This document shows positions 26,336-35,575 of a stretch of 64,000 bases of DNA, one piece after another. The stretch is from positions 384,956-448,955 of the forward strand of contig NZ_JAJQJW010000002.1 of NCBI RefSeq assembly GCF_022828255.1, in the 5' to 3' direction. The notes under the pieces are model-generated. The model ran no database searches. It was not told where the DNA came from and saw only the letters and a list, made by a program, of their open reading frames with translations. Every line of letters begins with the position of its first letter. The first letter of the stretch is position 1. Both the position numbers and the translations under genes were made by a program. The stretch comes from Candidatus Nanosynbacter sp. TM7-075 (GTDB lineage Bacteria; Patescibacteriota; Saccharimonadia; Saccharimonadales; Saccharimonadaceae).

Positions 26336-28114
26336 TTACTCCCTTGTTGCCCTCAAAACTTCGTCTACAGTAGTGATTCCGCGCAGTGATTTAATAAGTC
26401 CGTCCATCTGCATTGTCACCATTCCTTCGGAGATTGCCTGGTCCTGAATGTCGTTACTGGTGGCGTTGGCGGTAATCATTTTTTGGATAGGGATGGATAT
26501 TCCCAGAACCTCATAAATACCAACACGCCCCTTGAATCCATTATGTCCACATTCATCGCAGCCTTCTGGGTTCGGCCTCCATAATCGTTCAATTCCTGAA
26601 TCGGTTGATCCCATAGGTGTTTCTCCGCCAATTTTATCCTCAAAAGCTTGTTCTTCGAGATTGTGAATTTTTTTAATCGACTCGGTGTTTATCTTAAACA
26701 TCTCGGTGATATACTTTATTTCTTCTTCGTTTGGGGTATATTCTTGGCGGCAATTCATACACAGGCGCCTAACCAGTCGCTGTCCGATCACCGCCTTCAC
26801 GGTTGAGGCAATCAAGAATGGCTCAATTCCCATATCCAGCAGACGGGGTAAACATGTTGCAGCGTTGTTGGTGTGTAGTGTCGAGAATACCAAGTGTCCG
26901 GTCAGCGCTGCTTGAACACCAAGGTTTGCGGTTTCGCCGTCACGAATTTCTCCGACCATGATGATATTTGGGTCTTGGCGAAGTAGCGCCCTTAGCCCTG
27001 ATGCGAAGGTCATTCCGGCCTTGGCGTTGGTCTGGGTTTGATTGACTCCTGGGATTTTATATTCTACCGGGTCTTCAATTGTGGAAATATTGACATCTGG
27101 AGTATTGAGCTCAGACAAGACGCTAAACAAACTGGTCGATTTTCCCGATCCAGTCGGCCCAGTCACCAGGATCATTCCGTTCGGCTGAGCCATTGCATCT
27201 TTTACGGTTGCGAGCGACAGACCCCAATAGCCAAGCTTATCTAGTTTAACGGCCTGGTTGGATTCGTCCAAAATACGCATGACTACTTTTTCGCCGTCAG
27301 CGATTGGCAATGTCGAAACACGAAGCGCGTATTGTTTTCCTGAAACTTTTATCTTAAATCGTCCGTCCTGCGGCACGCGGCGTTCGTCAATTTTCAGATT
27401 GGAGAGAATTTTAATGCGGCTCACCAAAGCGCCGTGAACGTTTCGTGGCAATTTGTTAACTTCCTTCAAAACACCGTCAATTCGATAGCGAACCTGAACG
27501 TAATCTTCGCGCGGCTCAATGTGAATGTCAGAAGCGTTGGATTTTATGGCATATTCCAGTAACAAATTAACAGTTTGGGCAATTGGTGAATTTTCCGCAA
27601 AATCATCTTGACTAACGTTTTGATCCTCGGCAGAAGCGTCTTTTTGTACTGCGATAACTTCGTCAAGTTCGGCATTGATATTGCCGCGATAATTTTCCAA
27701 ACAGTCCAAAATGTTGCTTTTTGTCGCTAGGAAAACCTTAGTGTTGTAGCCAATTTCTTTCTGAATAAAGTTCAACGCCTGCACGTCGTCTGGATCTTCC
27801 ATCGCAAGCGATAGGCTGTCGTCCTCATTTTTCTCAAAAAGCACAACATTATACTGGCGCGCGATATGTTCAGGAATTCGTTTCAACACATCTTCGGGAA
27901 TATCCTTTGGCTCAATTCGCACGAAAGGCACGCCAATGTAATCGCCGATCAACTTTGTCAAATCTTCCTCAGAAATGACTTTTTGCTCAATAGCGGTTTC
28001 TTGCAATGTTTGCTTCGACCGTTCAGCGATCAATTTCAAATCAGCAAGCTGCGGCTCATCAACAACCCCACCTTGTTTCAGAATGCTCTCAATTGTCTGG
28101 TCTGAAACACGCAT
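26336..28114 (-). CDS. pilB: type IV pilus assembly ATPase PilB
   Basis: The 592-residue protein has an N-terminal MshEN domain, Walker A GPTGSGKST, the Asp box, Walker B around IIMVGEIRDGETANLG, the His box, and the C-terminal zinc-binding cysteines CMNC and CDEC. It powers pilin polymerisation at the PilC platform. It is the first gene of the minus-strand operon pilB-C-M-N-O-small protein. No PilT retraction ATPase is in the window. Confidence 0.97.
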   Translation of the reverse strand: MRVSDQTIESILKQGGVVDEPQLADLKLIAERSKQTLQETAIEQKVISEEDLTKLIGDYIGVPFVRIEPKDIPEDVLKRIPEHIARQYNVVLFEKNEDDSLSLAMEDPDDVQALNFIQKEIGYNTKVFLATKSNILDCLENYRGNINAELDEVIAVQKDASAEDQNVSQDDFAENSPIAQTVNLLLEYAIKSNASDIHIEPREDYVQVRYRIDGVLKEVNKLPRNVHGALVSRIKILSNLKIDERRVPQDGRFKIKVSGKQYALRVSTLPIADGEKVVMRILDESNQAVKLDKLGYWGLSLATVKDAMAQPNGMILVTGPTGSGKSTSLFSVLSELNTPDVNISTIEDPVEYKIPGVNQTQTNAKAGMTFASGLRALLRQDPNIIMVGEIRDGETANLGVQAALTGHLVFSTLHTNNAATCLPRLLDMGIEPFLIASTVKAVIGQRLVRRLCMNCRQEYTPNEEEIKYITEMFKINTESIKKIHNLEEQAFEDKIGGETPMGSTDSGIERLWRPNPEGCDECGHNGFKGRVGIYEVLGISIPIQKMITANATSNDIQDQAISEGMVTMQMDGLIKSLRGITTVDEVLRATRE

Positions 28115-28127
28115 AACTCTTATGGTT

Positions 28128-28133
28128 ATTGTA
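28128..28133 (-). promoter_or_regulatory. -10 hexamer of the pilB operon
   Basis: TACAAT on the minus strand, 13 bases before the ATG at 28114, giving a leader of about seven bases. It is divergent from the tsaE promoter. Confidence 0.6.
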
Positions 28134-28162
28134 CTATCATCGCCAAAAAAAAGCTAGCATAG

Positions 28163-28168
28163 TATAAT
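28163..28168 (+). promoter_or_regulatory. -10 hexamer of tsaE (leaderless, GTG start)
   Basis: TATAAT with six bases before the GTG at 28175. Confidence 0.72.
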
Positions 28169-28174
28169 ATAAGA

Positions 28175-28633
28175 GTGAATATTTCTAGTGAAGAGAAAAT
28201 GCGAGAATTGGGCGCGGCAATTGGTCGGGCTGTTTCTGGCGGGGAAGTTCTGGAATTGGTTGGCGATATTGGCGCGGGAAAAACCACATTGACGAAGGGA
28301 ATTGCGCAAGCTTTAGAGATTGACGAGCCAGTTCAGAGTCCAACTTTCACGATTTCGCGCGTGTACGATTCACCTCGCGGTCTGAGTTTGGCGCATTACG
28401 ATTTTTATAGATTGGGAAATGCTGGAATTATGAGCGAGGAGATTCGCGAAGTGGCGGCTTCTAATTCGGTGGTTGTAGTTGAATGGGCTGGCGCTGTTGA
28501 TGATGCATTGCCGAGTGATCGGTTGGTGATAAAAATTACTGCGATTAGCGAAGAAGGGCGGCTTGTGGAATTTTATCCTGGCGGCAAAAAATCTGATGAA
28601 CTTTTGGGAAAAATAAAGGAGAATATGGCGTGA
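28175..28633 (+). CDS. tsaE: tRNA t6A synthesis ATPase TsaE
   Basis: TsaE works with TsaB and TsaD to make t6A at position 37 of ANN-decoding tRNAs. The 152-residue protein has Walker A GDIGAGKTT, the SPTF motif QSPTFTISRVYDS and AHYDFYRL. GTG is the start, in register with the leaderless -10. It overlaps tsaB in GTGA form. Confidence 0.95.
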   Translation: MNISSEEKMRELGAAIGRAVSGGEVLELVGDIGAGKTTLTKGIAQALEIDEPVQSPTFTISRVYDSPRGLSLAHYDFYRLGNAGIMSEEIREVAASNSVVVVEWAGAVDDALPSDRLVIKITAISEEGRLVEFYPGGKKSDELLGKIKENMA

Positions 28634-29004
28634 TAATTTTATTAGACACTTCAACATCAACATGTTTTTTGACAATAGTCAATGGAGAAAATCGTCAGGA
28701 TTTTGAATGGGAAGCTGGGCGAACGTTGGCGCGGAATTTGTTGAAATTTTTGGAGGAAAAGACTGGTGATTTGCATCTGATAAGCGGCATTGGCGTGATG
28801 AAAGGACCAGGAAGTTTTACGGGGCTGAGAATTGGTTTGACGGTTGTGAATACCTTGGCGGACAGCTTGAATATCCCTATTGTTAGTGCGATGGGTGACA
28901 ATTGGCGTGATTTGGCTTTGGGTAAATTGCGTTCTGGTGAGAATGAAAAAATTGTTATGCCAGAGTACGGTGCTGCTGCGAATATCACTGCGCCGCGAAA
29001 ATAA
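28630..29004 (+). CDS. tsaB: TsaB, N-terminal half only
   Basis: TsaB is the non-catalytic partner of TsaD. The 124-residue product has the N-terminal actin-like lobe (MIILLDTSTSTCFLTIVNG) and the diagnostic GPGSFTGLRIGLTVVNTLA, then ends after about half the usual 220 residues. The second lobe is absent and the next gene's promoter follows at once, so this is either a natural short TsaB or a truncation. GTG start, overlapping tsaE. Confidence 0.88.
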   Translation: MIILLDTSTSTCFLTIVNGENRQDFEWEAGRTLARNLLKFLEEKTGDLHLISGIGVMKGPGSFTGLRIGLTVVNTLADSLNIPIVSAMGDNWRDLALGKLRSGENEKIVMPEYGAAANITAPRK

Positions 29005-29033
29005 TTTTTATCGCCCAAACCGTCAAAACCGTG

Positions 29034-29157
29034 TATAATTAAATTACGGCGGTTTGTGATTTTTGATTCGCCGAGTTAGATAGTTTGAAGTTGATTGGCT
29101 GTTGATATTTTTCCTTGAGACGAACACTCAGGGGCGGCTGATCGGAAAGGAATGATA
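29034..29157 (+). promoter_or_regulatory. rny promoter -10 and long structured leader
   Basis: TATAAT at 29034-29039 followed by about 115 bases before the start. The leader holds a CGGCG/CGCCG stem (about 29046-29073) and a hairpin CCTTGAG/CTCAGGG at 29113-29133 just before the GGAAAGG ribosome site. Long leaders are rare in this window. Confidence 0.6.
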
Positions 29158-30648
29158 ATGATAGAAGTAATTATTGCCGCGGCTATTGGAGCTGGCGCGG
29201 GCGCTGCTGGTCTTGTGGGCTATCAGAGAACTCGCCAAATTAACGGTAAAAATCAGATTGAGCGAGATCTGGCGGATGCGAAAACTAAGGCGAGCGACAT
29301 TGTCCTAAAGGCTAAGGACGAGGCGCTTAAGATTGAAAATGAACGTCGCAAGGAATGGCAAAAGACCGAAAATCGTTTGGCGGATCGCGAGAAGACTCTG
29401 GATAATAAGCTGGAGGAGCTTGATCGACGAGCAGAAAAATTGCGCGCGCATGAGGATGAAGTTGATAATCTTAAAAATGAAATTCGCGACATTCGCACAC
29501 GTCAGCAGGAAAAGCTTGAAAAAATCGCTGGATTGAAGAAAAAAGATGCTGCTGATAAGTTAATGCAGATGACCGAGCGCGACATTAAGCAAGACTTGGT
29601 CGGTTTGGTGTCAAAATTACAGCATGACGCAATGGATGACGCTGAAGAGCGAGCGCAAATGATCCTAGTGACCGCGATGGAACGAATGAGTAGTGAGGTG
29701 ACTGCTGAGCGCACGGTGACTGCAGTCAAGTTGACTGATGACGAGATGAAGGGTCGAATTATCGGTAAGGAGGGTCGTAATATTCAGGCACTGCAGCGCG
29801 AAACTGGCGTCGATATTTTAGTTGACGATACACCCGGCATGATTATTTTGTCGAGTTTTGATCCTGTTCGCCGACAAGTGGCTCGCCTGAGTCTTGAGAT
29901 GTTGATGAAGGACGGTCGTATCCATCCTGCACGCATTGAAGAGGTGGTCGCTAAGGCTAAAAAACAGATTGAAAAAGAGGTTCGACAAGCTGGTGAAGAC
30001 GCTATGCGCGAAACTGGCGTGGTTGGGATTCCGAAGGAGATGCTATTGCTACTTGGTGAATTGAAGTTTCGTACCAGCTTCGGGCAGAACGTCTTGAAGC
30101 ATTCGACTGAGATGGCACAAATTGCGGGGATGATTGCTGAGGAAATCGGTGCGGACGTGCGCATTACAAAAATTGCTACACTTCTTCATGATGTTGGTAA
30201 GGCGGTGTCGCATAAAATTGAGGGTAAACATCATCATATTGGGGCGGAATTGGCTCGTAAATATGGCATGGATGAGAGAATTGTTCACGCAATCGAAGCG
30301 CACCACGATGATATCGAAGCGACAACTCCAGAGGCAATTATTGTTCGAGTTTGCGACGCGGCTTCGGCTGCACGTCCAGGTGCGCGTAACGTTTCTGCTG
30401 AGAATTTTGCAGAGCGAATGCGCGATTTGGAAAATGTCGCTACGAGCTTTGAGGGAATTGATAAGGCTTACGCAATTTCTGCTGGTCGTGAAGTTCGTGT
30501 AATTGTGAGACCTCAGACGATTGATGATTTGTCGGCGATTAAATTGGCACGAGATATTGCGACGAAAATTGAGTCGACAATGCAATATCCTGGCACGATT
30601 AAGGTTAACGTGATTCGCGAAACGCGAGCAATTGAGTTTGCTAAATAA
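29158..30648 (+). CDS. rny: ribonuclease Y
   Basis: RNase Y is the membrane-anchored endonuclease that starts mRNA decay. The 496-residue protein has an N-terminal helix (MIEVIIAAAIGAGAGAAGLV), a long charged coiled coil (about 25-190), a KH domain (GRIIGKEGRNIQALQRETGV) and the HD domain (ATLLHDVGKA, EGKHHHIGAELARKYG). ATG 29158 is preferred over ATG 29152, which is too close to the ribosome site at 29144-29150. Its stop overlaps the NUDIX gene start. Confidence 0.97.
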   Translation: MIEVIIAAAIGAGAGAAGLVGYQRTRQINGKNQIERDLADAKTKASDIVLKAKDEALKIENERRKEWQKTENRLADREKTLDNKLEELDRRAEKLRAHEDEVDNLKNEIRDIRTRQQEKLEKIAGLKKKDAADKLMQMTERDIKQDLVGLVSKLQHDAMDDAEERAQMILVTAMERMSSEVTAERTVTAVKLTDDEMKGRIIGKEGRNIQALQRETGVDILVDDTPGMIILSSFDPVRRQVARLSLEMLMKDGRIHPARIEEVVAKAKKQIEKEVRQAGEDAMRETGVVGIPKEMLLLLGELKFRTSFGQNVLKHSTEMAQIAGMIAEEIGADVRITKIATLLHDVGKAVSHKIEGKHHHIGAELARKYGMDERIVHAIEAHHDDIEATTPEAIIVRVCDAASAARPGARNVSAENFAERMRDLENVATSFEGIDKAYAISAGREVRVIVRPQTIDDLSAIKLARDIATKIESTMQYPGTIKVNVIRETRAIEFAK

Positions 30649-31175
30649 TGAAATTTACAGATGAAGAGCGACGGGCTTGGTTGGCAAGTTTGGACAGGCG
30701 TTTTTCTAGTGCGGCGGTGTTGATTGAAAATGAGCAGGGCGAGTTATTGATCGTCAAGGCTGGTTATAAAGACCATTGGTCGCTGCCTGGTGGCATTGTT
30801 GACACTGGAGAATCTCCGCTGGAGGCGGCGGTGCGCGAGGTGAAAGAAGAAGTCGACATTCAAGTCGATCCTAAGAATCTGAAACTTGCCATGGTTGCTT
30901 CGCGTCATTCTGATGAGTTTTTGACGCATCAATTTGTGTTTTTTACAAAGTTAGAAAACGATGCTTTTTCTGAGATAAAATTGCAGGAATCGGAAATTGT
31001 GGCTAGTAAATTTATTGCCAAAAATAAGGTTGATTTTGAAGATATGTCGCTGCTCTGGGCAATCAGATTTTGGGCAATTGATAAATTCGGTTACGTAAAT
31101 ACGAAAATTATTGATAATGACGGCGTGAAGAAAGAAGTTGTAGAATTTTTTGCGCCGATGATTGGAGGGAAATAA
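30648..31175 (+). CDS. NUDIX hydrolase
   Basis: The 175-residue protein contains the NUDIX box G-x5-E-x7-REVKEEV as GGIVDTGESPLEAAVREVKE. NUDIX enzymes cleave nucleoside diphosphates linked to another group; the substrate cannot be read here. The start overlaps the rny stop and its own stop overlaps the phosphoglycerate mutase start, so all three are coupled. Confidence 0.92.
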   Translation: MKFTDEERRAWLASLDRRFSSAAVLIENEQGELLIVKAGYKDHWSLPGGIVDTGESPLEAAVREVKEEVDIQVDPKNLKLAMVASRHSDEFLTHQFVFFTKLENDAFSEIKLQESEIVASKFIAKNKVDFEDMSLLWAIRFWAIDKFGYVNTKIIDNDGVKKEVVEFFAPMIGGK

Positions 31176-31810
31176 TGGGAATATTAGTTATCAGTCGGCA
31201 CGGTGAGAGCGAGTGGAATCTGCTCGGTAAGTGGACTGGCTGGACGGATGTTAATTTGACGGAAAAAGGTCATAATGACACAGTGCGATTGGGCGCTTTG
31301 TTGAAAGACTTGTCATTTAATGAAGCTTACACTTCATCATTAAAACGCACACAACAAACTTTGGCTGCGCTACTTGAGGGGTGCGGAGTCGAAAATCTAC
31401 CAACAACGCATGCAACTGAGTTAAATGAGCGTGATTATGGCGATTTGACTGGAAAAAATAAATGGGAAGTTAAAGCGGAGATTGGCGAAGAGGCTTTTAA
31501 TGGTATTCGACGCGGTTGGGATTATCCAGTGCCGGGTGGCGAAACTTTGAAAGATGTTTATGCGCGGGTTGTTCCATATTTTGAGCAAGAGATTTTGCCG
31601 AAATTGCAGAATGGTGAGAATATTTTATTGGTGGCTCACGGCAATTCTATTCGAGCTTTAATTAAACATCTCGACCAAGTTCCAGAAGCCGAGATGGCGA
31701 ACGTAGAAATGCCATTTGGTCAATTGCTGGTTTATACGTTCGAGCCCGGTCAATCTTTGCCAATCAAAAAAGAAGTGCTATCGGTTGAGATTGAAGCTGT
31801 GAATGCTTAG
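31175..31810 (+). CDS. gpmA: phosphoglycerate mutase (2,3-BPG-dependent type)
   Basis: The 211-residue protein has the phosphohistidine motif SRHGESEWNLLGKWTGWTDV and the second catalytic His in LLVAHGNSIRALIKHL; the long GKWTGW segment and TELNERDYGDLTGKNK mark true 2,3-BPG-dependent mutases of glycolysis. It is shorter than E. coli GpmA (about 250) at the C-terminus. Confidence 0.93.
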   Translation: MGILVISRHGESEWNLLGKWTGWTDVNLTEKGHNDTVRLGALLKDLSFNEAYTSSLKRTQQTLAALLEGCGVENLPTTHATELNERDYGDLTGKNKWEVKAEIGEEAFNGIRRGWDYPVPGGETLKDVYARVVPYFEQEILPKLQNGENILLVAHGNSIRALIKHLDQVPEAEMANVEMPFGQLLVYTFEPGQSLPIKKEVLSVEIEAVNA

Positions 31811-31911
31811 CTGCTGCATTTTAGTGATCTCTTTTAAGTTTTATGGGATTTTCCTGTACTTATTCAGCGATATATGTTAAGATAGATCAGAGCGAATGAT
31901 AGAGATATCTT

Positions 31912-31988
31912 CGGGGTGTGGCGCAGTTGGCTAGCGCGCGCGGTTTGGGACCGTGAGGTCGAAGGTTCGAGTCCTTTCACCCCGACCA
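31912..31988 (+). tRNA. tRNA-Pro(TGG)
   Basis: Acceptor CGGGGTG pairs with CACCCCG; anticodon loop TTTGGGA gives TGG; CCA encoded. Confidence 0.96.
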
Positions 31989-32010
31989 ATTGAAATCATT
32001 CAGCGTATTA

Positions 32011-32040
32011 AAATAACTGGCATTCGACCAGTTATTTTTT
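32011..32040. terminator. terminator shared by tRNA-Pro and the glycosyltransferase operon
   Basis: Ten-base stem AAATAACTGG/CCAGTTATTT with a seven-base loop and T run on the plus strand; the minus strand also reads a weaker T run. It overlaps the stop codon of the gene on the minus strand. Confidence 0.85.
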
Positions 32041-33543
32041 ATTTTCGTATAGTCCAATAATCAAGTCGCCATCATGGAATTCTTGCTTTAATTGCCAATA
32101 GGGTGGAACTTGTTTTTTATATTCGTCATATGTTTTTTCGCGGAGAATAAGCCAGATTCTTGGAGATTTTACTGACTCTAAAGAGCTAATTTCTGGAGTA
32201 TTCAATTTTTTAATTAATCCCCATTCGCCAACCCAGCCCAGCTCTTCTTTCGGCTTCAGAAGTATAATTTCTTTATTTGTGCGGTTGTAATAGGAAGTGT
32301 GAAAATAAGTGTAGATCTCGCCAGAAATAATGACATCACTACTCTGGATATTCCCATTTATATGATTCATGGCTGTGTTGGTGTTGTTCCAGGATGATTT
32401 CGCAATATTTTTACCGCCGATATGCCACATGTAATGACCGATAAATAATGTCAGAACGATAGATATTCCAATAGACCACCATTTTTTATTAGAAAAAATA
32501 AGCCCAATGAATATTGCAATCAAGCCGTAAAACGCTGGCGCTGAATAAGTGAAGTAGCGGTCTAAGTAAACTGGTCGACCCTGGCTAAGTATGTAAACGA
32601 TGATCATCGGCAGCAGTAGCCAAATTGTTAAAATCCAAATTGCTGCTTGGTATTTTGGGTGTTTTTTGGCTAGGATGAATGAAGCTGCGACTATAATTGG
32701 CGGCAGCAGCAACCCAAAATAGCGGACAATTCTGTCGTCATAAGTTAAGAACATTGATAATGTTGTCGGGATGGTGAATTTGGTGACTTCAGGGATCCAG
32801 AAGCCGCCGCGTACTCGGCTGGTTTGGGAGATCATAACTGGTAACCAGGGAAGGAATAGTAAAAAGCATGTTCCTGCGGCAAGCCAAACGTTTTTATCCT
32901 TAAATATATTTTTTATGGCAGTGCGATTTCCGTCAAGTTTTAGCCATATATATGCGAAATGCGCGGGTAATATGAGCGCTAGAAAATACTGAGTATAAAG
33001 ACCGAGCGCTACTAAAATTCCGTATAGCGCCCACCAGAACTTCTTATTTTTGCGCTCGACTGCCACGACAAATGCGTATGTCATTGCTACAGCCAAAAAT
33101 GCCGCCAGCGCATACATTCGGGCTTCGTCGCTATAGCGAATTAAGAACGGTCCTAGCGCTGCTAAAAAACTTCCAAATACAGCAATTCTTTTAGAGAAAA
33201 GTTTTTGGAGTAATAGAAATAATAGGGCAATCGTCAGAACTCCGCACGTAATACTAAACCCTCTGAGCGAAGCTACGGAATTGCCGAAAATCGATTGCCA
33301 AACATGCATGATAACGTAATAAAGTGGCGGGTGAACATCCGTGGTTGTGATGGCGATAATTTCTCTGATCGGCTGCTGAATGATAGTCGCCGTATATCCT
33401 TCGTCATGCCAAATGTCGGCTTTTGTTAAATAGGTAAGTCGAACGTTGATGGCTAAAATTAAGATTGGAATTAGCCAAATCCAACCGGGCATTTTATGAA
33501 GAAATGCATATAGCTTTTTAAGATATATACGGATTTTTTTCAT
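32032..33543 (-). CDS. GT39/PMT-like membrane glycosyltransferase
   Basis: A 503-residue polytopic protein with an acidic motif in the first outer loop (DIWHDEGYTATII), then DVHPPLYYVIMHVW and about 11 helices, the pattern of lipid-phosphate-sugar-dependent glycosyltransferases (ArnT/PMT clan). It likely transfers a sugar from a polyprenyl carrier to an envelope acceptor. It is the last gene of the murT-gatD operon, three bases after gatD. Confidence 0.88.
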   Translation of the reverse strand: MKKIRIYLKKLYAFLHKMPGWIWLIPILILAINVRLTYLTKADIWHDEGYTATIIQQPIREIIAITTTDVHPPLYYVIMHVWQSIFGNSVASLRGFSITCGVLTIALLFLLLQKLFSKRIAVFGSFLAALGPFLIRYSDEARMYALAAFLAVAMTYAFVVAVERKNKKFWWALYGILVALGLYTQYFLALILPAHFAYIWLKLDGNRTAIKNIFKDKNVWLAAGTCFLLFLPWLPVMISQTSRVRGGFWIPEVTKFTIPTTLSMFLTYDDRIVRYFGLLLPPIIVAASFILAKKHPKYQAAIWILTIWLLLPMIIVYILSQGRPVYLDRYFTYSAPAFYGLIAIFIGLIFSNKKWWSIGISIVLTLFIGHYMWHIGGKNIAKSSWNNTNTAMNHINGNIQSSDVIISGEIYTYFHTSYYNRTNKEIILLKPKEELGWVGEWGLIKKLNTPEISSLESVKSPRIWLILREKTYDEYKKQVPPYWQLKQEFHDGDLIIGLYENKK

Positions 33544-33546
33544 GGA

Positions 33547-34269
33547 TTATCTGGATAATTTTAACGCTATCTCTCTCGCTTTATTCGCTAAAGTATCGTC
33601 AATTTTTTCCAGCCCCGAATCTGCGCTTACGCCGCGTCGCTCTAGTGCTTCGCCAATAAGAAAATCTGCAATTTGCGGGTTTTTGGGCAAAATCGGGCCG
33701 TGCAGGTAAGTGGCAATGATATTGTTATAGCGAACACCTTCGTTTGCGTCAGTCATATTATTGCCGGCGCCTTTAATAACTTGCCCAAGAGGTTTGGTAG
33801 TCTTATCTAAGAAAGTTTGTCCGCTGTGATTTTCATAGCCAACGATATCTCCAAATTCCTGACTTTTGATGACAATATTACCAATCATCCGCTCGTCGCC
33901 AGCAATTGTTTCAATCGGCAGAATGTTAGCGCCAACAATTTCCTCACCCTTGAGTGTTCGGAAAAACCGACCAAATAATTGGTACATTCCGCAAATCATC
34001 AACATCGGTACACCGTCTTTTGCTAATTGTCGCAGTTCATCAGCTCGTGCCAGAAGGTCGTTTTGGATAATTGTCTGCCCAGAATCTTGTCCGCCGCCGC
34101 CAACAAAAATATCAATTTTAGAAAAATCCGTTGAATCACCTGGATTGTGATCGATAATCTCAACATCGAAGCCGCGTCGCTCCAGTCGTTTTTTCAGGAC
34201 TAGCGTGTTTCCCCAGTCGCCATAAAGATTCATATCTCGCGGATAAAGTTGCGCAATTGTTATTTTCAT
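33547..34269 (-). CDS. gatD: lipid II isoglutaminyl synthase glutaminase subunit GatD
   Basis: With MurT it amidates D-Glu of lipid II. The 240-residue class I amidotransferase has IDIFVGGGGQDSGQ, the nucleophile in MLMICGMYQLFGRFF and the catalytic His in ATYLHGPILPKNP. The start overlaps the murT stop by one base. Confidence 0.93.
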   Translation of the reverse strand: MKITIAQLYPRDMNLYGDWGNTLVLKKRLERRGFDVEIIDHNPGDSTDFSKIDIFVGGGGQDSGQTIIQNDLLARADELRQLAKDGVPMLMICGMYQLFGRFFRTLKGEEIVGANILPIETIAGDERMIGNIVIKSQEFGDIVGYENHSGQTFLDKTTKPLGQVIKGAGNNMTDANEGVRYNNIIATYLHGPILPKNPQIADFLIGEALERRGVSADSGLEKIDDTLANKAREIALKLSR

Positions 34270-35531
34270 TATGATATTTCCTCCACGTCGGTTTTTTCGC
34301 TCAGCAAGCGACGAATTGCTGTCATGGCTGTGTAGCTACAAAAAATCTGTTTTGGCTCATCGGGATTAGTATTAATGAAATCTTCCAGGGCTTTCGAAAT
34401 ATTGGTGTCAATTTTCCCAATTGGAATGTCGTCATATTGAAGTCGCAAAGCCATATCGTAAGCACGCGCACCGCTGATCATTGCTACGTTTTTTAATAGC
34501 GAAAAATCGACGTCCCAGAACCAACTTACATCTCGTCCGTCGGCGTAATTGTCATTAACGGCGATCATCGTAGCACTATTATTTTTGGCGAACGACAGAA
34601 GTGCCAACCGAAAGCCGCTCGGATTTTTCACCAAAATAAGCTCAATTGGCGTGCCGTTTAAGTAAATCGTTTCGCCACGACCAAACGCCGGCTTTACGTT
34701 TTCCAGTGCAGATAAAATTGTATCGGTAATTTCCGGTCCCGCGACTTGTCGAGCCAGGGCAACCGCCGCCGCCGCATTGAGAAGATTATAAACTCCAGTG
34801 AGTTGCAGATCTACGTCAATTTCTTTATTGTCAATTTGAAAAGTTGCCTGTTGAGCGTTAATTTTTTTCAATAAAACATCAGCCGCCACGCTTTGATTTG
34901 CGACTGCGGTGCCGTATTTTAGAGTGTCGTCTGTTGGCATCAATTGAAGTAATTCTCTGGTTGTGCCGAAGAAAACTTTTTTAGCCTGAATATGTTCGCT
35001 AATCTTAAAAATCCGTGGATCGTCGCGGTTGAGAACGACAGTGTCGTTGGTGGCTTCAGCTATTTTTTGAAGTAGTGCGGCTGTATTGTCGATTTCTCCA
35101 AATCTGTCCAATTGATCGCGCATAACATTCAGAAGTAGGGAAAAGCGTGGACGAACAATTTGCACGAACTTAACCGCCCAAGCCTCGTCCAGTTCCAGAA
35201 CTGCAATGTCGGCGTCCAGCTTGCCGCGGATATTGACCTCATCGAGCAGCGCCGCTGCCACACCTCGGGAAAAATTGCTACCAGTGCGATTCGTGAAGAC
35301 TTTCAGTCCGACTGATTCCAGCAACTCTACGACGATTTTTGTCGTCGTCGTTTTCCCATTCGTTCCGCTGATAATCACCACGCCTTGCGGCAAATCTGCC
35401 AGCGTTCTCTGAATAAATTTTGGGTCAATTTTTTCAATCACCAAACCCGGCAAGGCCGAACCGCCGCCGCGTAATTTAGCGACTTTCTTGACGCTTTTGC
35501 CAATAATAGTACTAATCATCTGTCTTGCCAT
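34269..35531 (-). CDS. murT: lipid II isoglutaminyl synthase subunit MurT
   Basis: The 420-residue Mur-ligase-like protein has GVVIISGTNGKTTTTKIVVE, VLELDEAWAVKFV, the DUF1727 domain and NDNYADGRDVSWFWDVDF with the catalytic Asp. The four-Cys zinc ribbon of Gram-positive MurT is not present: only one Cys (near the C-terminus) is found. It starts at a near-leaderless ATG (-10 seven bases upstream). Confidence 0.93.
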   Translation of the reverse strand: MARQMISTIIGKSVKKVAKLRGGGSALPGLVIEKIDPKFIQRTLADLPQGVVIISGTNGKTTTTKIVVELLESVGLKVFTNRTGSNFSRGVAAALLDEVNIRGKLDADIAVLELDEAWAVKFVQIVRPRFSLLLNVMRDQLDRFGEIDNTAALLQKIAEATNDTVVLNRDDPRIFKISEHIQAKKVFFGTTRELLQLMPTDDTLKYGTAVANQSVAADVLLKKINAQQATFQIDNKEIDVDLQLTGVYNLLNAAAAVALARQVAGPEITDTILSALENVKPAFGRGETIYLNGTPIELILVKNPSGFRLALLSFAKNNSATMIAVNDNYADGRDVSWFWDVDFSLLKNVAMISGARAYDMALRLQYDDIPIGKIDTNISKALEDFINTNPDEPKQIFCSYTAMTAIRRLLSEKTDVEEIS

Positions 35532-35538
35532 ATTGTCT

Positions 35539-35544
35539 ATTATA
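35539..35544 (-). promoter_or_regulatory. -10 hexamer of murT
   Basis: TATAAT on the minus strand with seven bases before the ATG at 35531. It faces the divergent promoter at 35564. Confidence 0.7.
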
Positions 35545-35563
35545 CTCTGCCGGGCCGATGTGC

Positions 35564-35569
35564 TACAAT
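35564..35569 (+). promoter_or_regulatory. -10 hexamer of the small membrane protein/Clp operon (leaderless)
   Basis: TACAAT with six bases before the ATG at 35576. Confidence 0.68.
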
Positions 35570-35575
35570 ATCAAT

